Assembly: GCA_963682025.1 (NCBI GenBank)
Contig: OY821519.1
Span: forward strand, 189,843,253-189,907,252
Origin: Cordilura impudica
Taxonomy: Eukaryota; Arthropoda; Insecta; Diptera; Scathophagidae
Reading direction: 5' to 3'
Length of the DNA stretch: 64,000 nucleotides
Position numbers and translations under genes: made by a program. Position 1 is the first letter of the stretch. Every line of letters begins with the position of its first letter. The notes beneath the pieces were generated by a model that was not told the DNA's origin, did not search any database, and saw only the letters and a list, made by a program, of their open reading frames with translations. This document shows, piece after piece, positions 55,393 to 64,000 of this stretch.

Positions 55393-57269
55393 CCCTACGA
55401 TTCATAACCGGGTACCCGTGTACCTTTTTTGACTTTAAAGTGCTGCTGTGCCTATAATTTTTGAGATATGGACATAAAACTCCGAATCATGAGAGATTTT
55501 GGCTAAACTAAGATTTAAATACGAAAAAATTCAAAATATTTTCAATATTTTCTTTAAAAAATGATTTTAAATGTTTTACCCCCATAAACACACAACCGGG
55601 GTCCCCGGGTACCCTAATGCAATTCCTATGTAAATGCCTGACATGTAAATGAAAAAACGTTTTTTTGTGTTGTTTTTATTGGAAATAAATGTCTTTTTTA
55701 TTTATTTTATCATATTTTATATATATTATATTATAATTCATCCGAATCACTATCGTTGTTATTGTGGCAATTGTAGCATTTAGTAATTGTTATGGCGTGC
55801 TCATCGCATATCGGCGTGCTACATATGCTGCAATTTTTTCTAGTTTTTCTTCTGCGCTTATTTGGAAGAAGGTTGCACGTGTAGCACACACCCGTATGTA
55901 CTTTTCTGCCCCTTTGTCGTGCTGACGGAGATGTTGACGGACCTGCAGCACAAAGCACACTCTCCAACGGCCTTCCGATGATGCTTTCAATTGCATTTTT
56001 TGTTGAAAATTGGCGCACGCTTTGCACATTTGAAATTCTATTTTCTATAACAGGAATGCACAGGTTTTCTGCCAGTTGACGCAGGAACTTCTTCCTGCGC
56101 GTCGTGGTGTATCGTGCAGTTGGATTATTTCCATAATATATGATGTGCGATGCAAATGCGCTCACATCAATGATGTTATAGAAAAATGCCATCAGCCATC
56201 TTCTTGTTTGTCGCTGGGTCGTGTATTCTTGGAGCGTTTGGTCCATTACGTCCACCCCACCTTTTGTTTGGTTATAAAAATTTATAATTTCTGGTTTCCC
56301 ATTCTCGTCAATTTGTGCATCATCATGCATACTAGAAAGAAGGATGACACCGAGTTGGACTTCCGCTGCTTATATGAGAGCAGTGTTACGTTGTCGTAGA
56401 AGCCAAATAAACTTGAACCAACGTCTTTTTTTTTTGTCTTCTTTCATCTCCGCAGGGATGTAAGCTTTGTTGCGGTGGAGTGTACCCACAATGCTGAGCT
56501 TTTCTACTTTTAGTTGCCTAGCCAACGGCAGCGTCATAAAAAAATTATTATATATTATTATTATATTTCGTCCGCTACCGTAGTATGGCCCAACTAAATC
56601 TCTCACCACTCTTTCGCCAACACCAACTTCACGACCAGTTTCTTGTTTGCCAGTATATATTTGGCCATGAAGTGGATATGAGTTTTTGGCATCGCAAATC
56701 CACCATACTTTTATGCCATATTTTGCTGGCTTCGAGGGTATATATTGGGTGAATTTGGTTCTACCACGGTATGGATATAATTGTTCATCAATGGTCAAAT
56801 ATTCTGATGGCATATAATATCTGGCAAGATTTGCATTGAGCATTATCCAAATATCGCGAATTGGCGCCGCTTTGTCTTGACGCTGCCGCTCTACCCGTGT
56901 TCTGGGGTCGTCAAACCGCATAAAATGCAGCAAATCGAAAAACCTGTTTATTCCCATGGTGGCGCGGAATATTGGGTGAGCCTGTGACGTCCACAAATCT
57001 CTTGCGTTTTCGTCATTAGAATGATTTGTGCCAGCCATCAAAATCATTCTGCCTACTTGTGTCGCTTTAGGTACTTATATACGAACAGAAACCAGTTTTT
57101 TTTTCCAAATATCAAATTTGTACAGTTGAGAACGCAAAATATAATCAACAACAAAAATATTTACAGGAAAATATTATTTTATTTCAATAAACGCAAAACA
57201 ACCTACTTCGGGTACCCGGGTACCTTGGTTATGAAATTAAAGGAGTTTTGCTGGTTATGAATCGTACGG
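55393..57269 (-). mobile_element. piggyBac-like element
   Basis: TTAA at 55389-55392 and 57270-57273, the piggyBac target duplication. TIRs CCCTACGATTCATAACC and CCGTACGATTCATAACC (17 bp, one mismatch). Subterminal GGGTACCC/GGTACC motifs lie at 55410-55425 and 57210-57228, and again near 55600. 1,877 bp, shorter than autonomous piggyBacs, because the first part of the transposase is deleted. Confidence 0.88.
55731..57047 (-). pseudogene. piggyBac transposase, inactive
   Basis: The minus strand has DLWTSQAHPIFRATMGINRF, HFMRFDDPRTR, YLTIDEQLYPYRGRTKFTQY (catalytic Asp), GIKVWWICDAKNSYPLHG and YTGKQ. Then comes IIIYNNFFMTLPLA, where the second catalytic Asp of DNFF is Asn (codon at 56547-56549). 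Next, in shifted frames, are LFGFYDNVTLLSY, MHDDAQIDENGKPEIINFYN and QTKGGVDVMDQ. The C-terminus is a Cys-rich zinc domain (CYTC, CSICSTPICDEH, CYNCHNN) that normally binds the TIR. Frameshifts are at a run of ten T (56426-56435) and near 56358. About 100-150 N-terminal residues are missing. Confidence 0.88.
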
Positions 57270-57273
57270 TTAA

Positions 57274-58442
57274 ATAAATGTTTTCCAAATGGATAGTAGA
57301 TGATGTCAGATGATGTAAAGATATACATAATGTTTCCATATGTATACCGATTATCTTCATCGTTTTACCTTTCGATTTTAGGTTACAATATTTTAGGGCA
57401 TTATTTTTCCGTATGAACATTATAAGTACTCTTACTTTAAATTTTTATTTTGGTATGAAACTCTAGATAATTTGACAGAGTTAAGGTACTCAATTCAATG
57501 CACTTCGCTCATAACGAAATATTTATCAAATCAAATTGAAAAGATATCACGTAGGTTTTTGGGAAAAGAGCACAATACAGCTTATCGCTAAGTCCCACTG
57601 TATATCATTTTTCCTATCTCCAAGGGCTCACAGGCATGTCGGAATGTTTCACATTCATAAATATTAAATGTATTAGAATGGACCGGGAGCGTTCCCTGCT
57701 TTAATTCGGGCCAGTATGATGTGTATCCCATGCATCGGGGAACTTTTGCATATAGCAGGCTTTTGGGAAAATTAAAAACTCCACAAAATTCAAAGAAGTC
57801 GACATAGCAGTTTTCGAAGTTTCAGATATTATACCGTCCGCGTAGAAAATTTCAAGGAAAACAGTTCAGCCGTATTGGCCTGATGCAGTCAAACAAAAGG
57901 TTTTGTAATATTAATTGAGATTTTTATTCGGTATTTTTCTTAATTTTTCTTTTGTAAAGTTCGGTATCGTAGTATAGTGTATCCTCCTTAATAAGAAGCA
58001 ATAAACTAGAAACAGTCACTTTCCATAGATGACCAATCGATTAACAAATTCTCTACCGGTTCTCTCCCATGCTAACAAATTTTAATTCAAATGGCAACTC
58101 TTCATGAACATAATAATTGCTTAAAGAACTACAGCTGATCATGATGCCATACCAATTTCTTACATAACCTGGCTGCTTACATAACCTGGAAACTGATATT
58201 GTTAATGACGTCGTTGATTATAATAACAACGTCGATGATCATGATGATGATGCGAAAGAATTTGAAGATATTCTAGAACCTGTTATAAACATTCTAAACA
58301 CACACTCGTTGTTGTTGTTGCTTTTATCATAGACAGCTTAGTTTACTAGTCCATACACACACTTATGTAAGCGAGTGATCGTGAATTTTCATTTTCAATT
58401 ATACATAAGTATATAGAGAACGTTACTGGTTGCAGATGCGGT
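57274..58442. other. No gene recognised
   Basis: 57540-57900 is less AT-rich and includes AATGGACCGGGAGCGTTCCC, but no frame shows a known motif. It may be a decayed retrotransposon or unique sequence. Confidence 0.4.
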
Positions 58443-58722
58443 TTTTATACCCTACACACTTCTGTGGTCAAGGTATAATGAGTCTCTTTTTCATGTTAGA
58501 GACTATACTTGCCCCAAACCCGTCTTTTATTATAACGAACATTTTAATGATCTGTAATGGTCTGTAAACTTTTACGCACATCATACAATATTCAGATGCA
58601 ATTTGTTATGACCATTTTAATCAATCATAGGTCGATCGCTTTTGACATTGGTGAAAATCGATGCATTTTCATAGCTTTTCCTCTTAGAAATATGCCTCAC
58701 AACATCATAAAGTTATATATAC
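58443..58722 (+). repeat. Old family A copy 12, left part
   Basis: TTTTATACCCTACACACTTC, ATAATGAGTCTC, TTATTATAACGAAC, AATCATAGGTCGATCGCTTT and GACATTGGTGAAAATCG; strongly diverged with the GTCC tract lost. Interrupted at 58722 by a Helitron. Confidence 0.65.
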
Positions 58723-59083
58723 CAGCAGATTCCAGCCCTCGAAATTCGAGTGCAAATTCTAGGAAATTTTATTTTTTCATTAAATGAAGACCATAAAGGT
58801 ATGCTAATCAATTATAGCCAATTCATGAATTAACACAAAAAAACAAACTCACTATTATTACAAACATATTAACATATTTAATAAACACACACATAGTATT
58901 GTATAATTTTATGTATGTGTTAGTAGCAACTTTAAATGCAATTTACTCAAAATAAGAGAAAAAAATTAAAAATCTGTAAATCTGCAAAACGGCTAAAAAG
59001 AAATACCTTTCAAATAATATACGTTTGGTCAAAATCGGTATAAAACGATCACAAGAAATCTCCTAGGCTATTAATATTATAGA
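58723..59083 (-). mobile_element. Non-autonomous Helitron (family B) inside family A copy 12
   Basis: 3' end CCAG (CTAG mutated) with perfect CTCGAAATTCGAG hairpin; 5' end TCTATAATATTAATAG at 59083. 361 bp. The host element continues on both sides. Confidence 0.85.
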
Positions 59084-59460
59084 TATATTATCAAATTTGG
59101 TTCATATGTCCTTATTATATCCGTAATACTTGATTCCAACAACAAGGAGTGTAGGACCAACTTTAGTCAATTGTTCCCTAAAGCAGCCTCCAGATATATC
59201 CTTAACCACTAACGAAAGACTTATAAGTCTGACATATTTTATTCAAATGTTTCAAGAGTGATCTTACGATAATATACGTTCACATCCAATATGTACTTTC
59301 ACAAATTTTATGGTAAAAAATGCTTGACAAATGCTTTTAATTTTGGTGCATGCTTATTTATTTATGTCCATAATTGACCTTAACCAGTCGGTTTCGGCAT
59401 AGGAGCATAGGAACTCATGATATAGGGTATTGTATAGCCGGTAAAGTCCGACTACACTTT
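59084..59460 (+). repeat. Old family A copy 12, right part
   Basis: TCAAATTTGGTTCATATG, TTATTATATCCGTAATACTT and, at the end, TGATATAGGGTATTGTATAG with CCGGTAAAGTCCGACTACA, a decayed form of the subterminal repeat and hairpin. Confidence 0.6.
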
Positions 59461-60440
59461 TTTTTTGCTATTTTGCTACTATTCCAGATATAATCAAATT
59501 ACAAGTAGTAGCGGACGTTATTTGTGTTTTGTTTTTATTTTATTTTGCGAAAAAAAAACCGCTATTCGAACGATACTTAAAATGTTTATACAGTTTCTTA
59601 TCACTCTTACTCTCTTTTGCACAAATACCTATAAGCATTAACTCTCTTTGTTTGTATTCTAAACAGTGTTGCCATTAAAACTAGAAATTTTTTAACAAAA
59701 ATATATAAACAAATTTCTAAATTCCCGAATAAGGTCGATTGAGACATGTACTGATAGGATAAAGACGCCTGTCATAGAATATTTTAGAACTTTAATAGCT
59801 CCGAATTAATATCCATAAAATCACCAACTCTTATACATCAATAATATTCTCCTAAAATGTCAAACATTAAATTCAGTATTTTAAAAATTTTTAGTTATGC
59901 TCTTCCTAATTAACTCAACAATTAAAAAATTTGTACGAATCTAATATTATCAATTTTTCTTTCCTGCACAAACTTGATCATTTTTGAAATCTTAATTTTG
60001 AGAAAAAGTCCTGGCATTGCGGTAAAGCAAATCCACTATCCAATTTATTTAATTCTCTATTGTAAAGATTTGTTTAACGGAATATATAAAAACACAGCTG
60101 CTTATAAAGGAAAATACTTACATATTCTTTTACTATTATTTAATCGATGTATATACAAAAATAACTTAATTTTTATTTTCAAACCAGCTGTTAAGCCATT
60201 GATATTTACAATACAAATAACAACAAATTCATTCATTCACACAGAGGTAATGAATGTGTTTGAATGAGGAGTGTATATTCAATCGATTAAGGCATATCGA
60301 TCAATGAGATAATCAATATCACATGTGAATCAAACATAACAACAACCAACCATCCAACCAATTAACTAACCAGCCGACAACACTTTTTAACATGATCATA
60401 GTTGTTTAAGTATGAAAAAGTTTAAAAGGCGCCAAACGTA
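59461..60440. other. Non-repetitive-looking sequence, no gene recognised
   Basis: No terminal repeats or conserved frames. Contains several short ATCGAT and CATGTGAATC-type sites near 60280-60330. It could be host upstream sequence for the candidate promoter that follows. Confidence 0.4.
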
Positions 60441-60470
60441 CTCTCCAAACACAACATTTTTTTTCAAGTC

Positions 60471-60838
60471 AGTCTTCTCTTAGTCTCGTTGAACGATCAT
60501 ACTTGTGCTTGCAGATCGGTTATTGGGTTTCTTTGAATTTGTCTGGTTGGTTGGTCGGTCGGTTGATCGTTTCGATACGATACATTTTCAGATTATAATT
60601 CATACGAAGTATTAGTGCTTTTCGTTCGGTTTTTGGTCTTTCGTTTCGTGCCTTACATCAACAAAATCAGTTGATAGACGGACTTACGATAAACAACACT
60701 CTCATTAAATTCATTCGGTTGATTTGAAGATTCGATTCGAAGTGTGTTTGAGCATTATTCGCTGAGCTTGCATTGAAGCAATATAGTCTCTGACCAAAGC
60801 GGATACGGATACAATTGTACGGCTCTTGCATCGAAACG
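60471..60838 (+). promoter_or_regulatory. Candidate host promoter and non-coding first exon
   Basis: TCAGTC at 60469-60474 matches the fly initiator. There is no TATA box at -30; the TTTAAAAG at 60421 is too far upstream. The following 370 bp are clearly less AT-rich than most of the window, match no repeat seen here, and end with ACG|GTAAAA, a possible splice donor at 60839. No long frame exists, so this would be a 5' untranslated exon with the coding part beyond the window. The evidence is compositional and weak. Confidence 0.3.
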
Positions 60839-61886
60839 GTAAAAATTAAAACGTCTGAATTCTATTTAAAAAAACAAAACAAAAAAAGTCACGCATTGAT
60901 TTATAATATTAAACAAAATTAGTTTGTAAATCGTGTTTAGCAGAAAATTGGAAAATATTTTTTTCTTAATAGTGGTATTGTTTTTATTTTGTTTAACAAA
61001 TAAAAAAAAAATTGCCAGTGTTATATCTACCAAAAAAAATTTAAATACAGAAATTGATCAGAAATCGAATTAATAAAGTTTAATAAAATTAACAGGATTT
61101 AAATATAGCAACAAATGCTTGTTTTTGGATAATTTTAAGATAAACAACAGTACATCAAAAAAGGTAAAAAAAATACATCAAAACTATAAACAATATTCTC
61201 TACAACTTGTAGGACTTAAGTGTTAGTTTCATATTGAAATCAGCTTTTCTAATTTTATAAGATGAAATGATCGCTTGTTCCCAGATGTTGATAAATTCAC
61301 TGAACTTTTTGTTTATATTTTATACAAATTCTAGCTTAGTCCGGCGAATGTTGTTTCGTCCTAACCTACATTCGTCAACAGTCGATTTAAAATATTTCTT
61401 GCATATTAACAACAATATTGTTTTTATAAAATTCTACGCTTTTTATCATTACTAGTTGCAACAACATTGTTGTTATTATTTTTTTTTTTTTGCACAGAGT
61501 CTTCTAAATCCACGCAATCGAAAAAGAAGAATTAAACATTGACATCAGCATGGCTGAACTATATATATAAAATTGATAGTTAAAACTAAAACAGATTTAT
61601 TACGGCTTACTGTTAAATTTAAATAAGATTAAAAAAAATCGGCTTCATAATTTCTTTATATATCGACAAATATTTGTTTTATAATTTTTTTAAATTAAGT
61701 TTTTTGAGATACATGCCCGCTAATTGTAAGATATGAAATGTTGACGTTTTTACTTCAGGAAAAAAAATCATATTACATCCCATTTCAACGGTAACTTGAT
61801 TACCTTTCAAATGAGACCCCATGGAACCAAGTAGCTGAAATACCTTTAAATATATGTATTTGAAATTTTTTATCGTCATTTTGTAA
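60839..61886. other. AT-rich, no gene recognised
   Basis: Poly(A)-rich and featureless; would be intron if the preceding call is right. Confidence 0.4.
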
Positions 61887-62202
61887 TTATACCCTATGCC
61901 ACAGTCAGGATATAATGTGGTTGTGCTGATATTTATAACTACCAAAAATATTTAACCAAGACCCATCCGTTATTATATCCATCGATTTAGCGATGTCCGT
62001 CCGTCCGTCCGTCCGTCCGTCTGTCTGTCCGTCTATGGATCCATGCAAACATTTTAACCAAACTGCAGGTCAAAAATATAAATCTATTTTGATGAAATAT
62101 GACATAGAAAATGTTATCAGCCATAAAATCAACGCTTTTTAAATTAATAAAAATTGGTGAATCTGAGATCGACTTAAATTGCCATAAGATCCGAATTATC
62201 AA
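61887..62202 (+). repeat. DINE-1/mini-me-like element (family A), copy 13, 5' part only
   Basis: ATACCCTATGCCACAGTC, five GTCCG units at 61995-62018, CTGCAGGTCAAAAATATAA, then truncated after GCCATAAGATCCGAATTATC. Confidence 0.7.
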
Positions 62203-62344
62203 AAAAAGCACCAGGATAAAAAAAGTTCTTTAAATATTTGTAAATGGGTCAAACAATATTAACAACAATATTATATAACAAACTGTTGATTTAGTTTTTT
62301 ATTTTATTAAAAACTTTCAACTTCAGTATTTTATGATATTTTTT

Positions 62345-62640
62345 CATACTGAAGTTAAATTTCCTCGTGTGTCCACTTTTGGCAATAACCGCTGCACAAC
62401 TTGTTTGCATCGATTTCACCAGCTTTTTGGCACCTCTCCTTCGAAATTGTGTTCCAGATTTACTGAACAGCCACCCAATAATGGGCTTCATTACTGGTTG
62501 GCTGTATTTGGGATACTCCCTTCTTTATATCTGTATATATTACATCACGTTTATTTATTGTCCTGAAACCACTTTTTTGCAAGTTTGCTGGTATCCTTCG
62601 GGTCATTGTCAGAAACATATGGTAGCATTACTTCCTGGAC
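62345..62640 (-). pseudogene. Tc1-like transposase C-terminal remnant
   Basis: The minus strand has MLPYVSDNDPKDTSKLAKKW and FQDN (usual form QQDNDPKHTSKLAKKWF), then WNTISKERCQKAGEIDANKL in one frame and KLVKSMQTSCAAVIAKSGHT with RKF in another. The stretch that should carry SPDLNPIE is deleted or unreadable. Several frameshifts. Confidence 0.65.
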
Positions 62641-62677
62641 GATATTATTGTTCTGAACCCATATATGGGTCATTAGG

Positions 62678-64000
62678 GTGGCCCTTCATTATATGGAAGG
62701 AAAAAAAGTGTTCAAACTCTCGGTCACACCCCCTAGAAATATGCCAGAATTTTTTTGACAAGGAGTTTATTTTTGCGGATTTCGAGAAAAATGGGATTTT
62801 TGTAAAATATTCTGTAATTGTAAATACTTTGTATCAAAAATTATCACTTTTCTACTTTTAAATGTTATATTTTATCTTAAAAGCCTAGGGTTTCGGAAAA
62901 AAATAATATGACCCCAATAACCCTTTTGGAATTGGGGTCACATACGACCCCAAACTAATAAGAGACAATTTATTCAAAAAATTCAAATATTTCTTTATAC
63001 TTTATGTATAAAAACTATCTGTATTTTTCTTAACCCAAAACAATATTTTTGCAAAAAATAAAAGTAGTAAATAATACAGTAGAACGCGGTGTTAAATTGA
63101 CTGACGACTTAAATAACATATTAACAAAGGACGAACAAGAAAAGCAATATTTATTGCAAGTCGTAAGTGATTACAGAAAACAATTTGAATCGCACACTAA
63201 ATAATCCTTAAATACACCAAAATAAACAGAATTAATTTTATTTAGAAAATATAGGTAGTTTTTATACATAAAATAATTTTATAACAAAATTGGTTAAAAG
63301 TTGTTTTAGTTTATATTCGCGAGCTATAAGCAGATAATTGCAGCAAAGATATATCACAATCGATTATTTTGATCCCAGGGTCAAATAAATAAAAATTAAC
63401 CGGTTTAGTTTTCTTCAATTTTAAATAGTGGTGTCATCGAGTTTAATAGAAAGCTCGTTTTCAGTAATTTTTATTTAAAAATATATTAAAATCCAAAGCT
63501 GACCTTGGCAAATAATGGGTTAACGTTCTCGGATTTATCCTAAATTTTAGGAACGGATGTTCTACACATATAGTTATTATATTTTAAGCGACGCATTTAA
63601 AAATTCAACAGCACTTACAAAATAATTGAATTTTTTAAATAAATTGTCTCTTATTAGCTTGGGGTCGTATGTGACCCCAATTCCAATAGGTTAATGAGGT
63701 CATATTATTTTTTTCCGAAACCCTAGGCTATTAATATAAAATATAACATTTAAAAATAGAAAAGTGATGAATTTTTGATACAAAGTATTTAGAAAGAGTA
63801 CATTTACATAATATTTTACAAAAATCCAATTTTTCTCGAAATCCGCAAAAATAAACTCCTTGTCAAAAAAATTCTGGGATAGGGATGTACTTAAAAATTC
63901 ACACAGTTAATCTGTAACATGTACTTAATAAAAACTTGAAGCGTCAGATCCATTTTTTTAAATTTTGTTAAGGAAAATTTTTTAAAACTTGAAAAAGGAG
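62678..64000 (+). mobile_element. TIR element with ~350-bp inverted arms, running off the right edge (family G)
   Basis: The left arm starts near AGGGTGGCCCTTCATTAT (62674) and includes TTTTTTTGACAAGGAGTTTA, TTTTTGTAAAATATTC and GGGGTCACATACGACCCCAA (62935-62955). The right arm (from 63640) carries the same blocks inverted and near-identical and continues to 64000. The GGGGTC...GACCCC motif is itself palindromic. The centre holds the end of a reading frame (63072-63204). Confidence 0.65.
63072..63204 (+). pseudogene. C-terminal tail of a transposon protein (44 codons)
   Basis: NTVERGVKLTDDLNNILTKD followed by EQEKQYLLQVVSDYRKQF and a stop at 63202. I recall a closely similar tail (AERGVKLI...DxxQRQxLLQVVExHR) in unnamed multicopy insect proteins tied to DNA transposons. 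Upstream coding is gone, so this is a deletion derivative of a larger element. Identification is from motif memory only. Confidence 0.45.

Noticed and set aside
60421..60428. TTTAAAAG as a TATA box for the Inr at 60469
   Set aside because: It is about 50 nt upstream of the predicted +1, outside the normal -33 to -28 range.

Overview
The window reads as intergenic or heterochromatic DNA from a higher fly (Diptera, Brachycera; possibly a calyptrate or tephritid). It is very AT-rich and built almost entirely from nested mobile elements. The fly assignment rests on DINE-1/mini-me-like interspersed elements carrying (GTCC)n tracts, DD41D ('rosa'-type) mariners, a Ty3/gypsy-type remnant primed by tRNA-Trp, and Drosophila-style TATA+Inr signals. 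I saw no tRNA, rRNA, CRISPR array or clearly intact host gene. The one candidate for host-gene sequence is a non-coding, GC-richer stretch with an Inr motif near 60.47 kb.

Layout. 0-1.7 kb: non-LTR retrotransposon RT split by a DINE-like element (family A). 2.3-4.2 kb: non-autonomous Helitron with a ~155-bp tandem array and an inserted MITE. 4.6-8.9 kb: a TAA-flanked MITE and three more family A copies. 9.3-14.3 kb: a ~2 kb element with ~200-bp TIRs carrying a broken 'YCNDIP' gene, a Tc1 remnant and a foldback element. 17 kb: two Helitrons in an inverted pair. 18.4-19.5 kb: gag-protease remnant with a tRNA-Trp primer site. 20-27.6 kb: five family A copies, one interrupted by a 2.3 kb TIR element that carries a multi-exon SAM-domain-like gene. 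31.9-36.6 kb: a 3,960-bp element with an intact 673-codon transposase-like gene, a TATA/Inr promoter and poly(A) signals, inserted in an older Helitron. 36.9-40.6 kb: Helitron helicase remnants and Helitron ends, including a head-to-tail CTAG|TC junction. 42-51 kb: hAT and mariner remnants, a snap-back DD41D mariner, and a 254-bp MITE that is a deletion derivative of the 3,960-bp element. 53-57.3 kb: non-LTR tail, a near-complete DD41D mariner with one frameshift, and a piggyBac element with a mutated catalytic Asp. 58.4-64 kb: family A copy split by a Helitron, Tc1 remnant, and an element with large inverted arms running off the right edge.

Nesting gives relative ages: family A and family B Helitrons often serve as hosts, while the 3,960-bp element, the 2.3 kb SAM element and some Helitrons are younger insertions. 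Assignments to families are from memory of conserved motifs; no database search was run. The best candidates for something undescribed are the 2.3 kb SAM-gene element, the 3,960-bp element together with its MITE, and the snap-back mariner.
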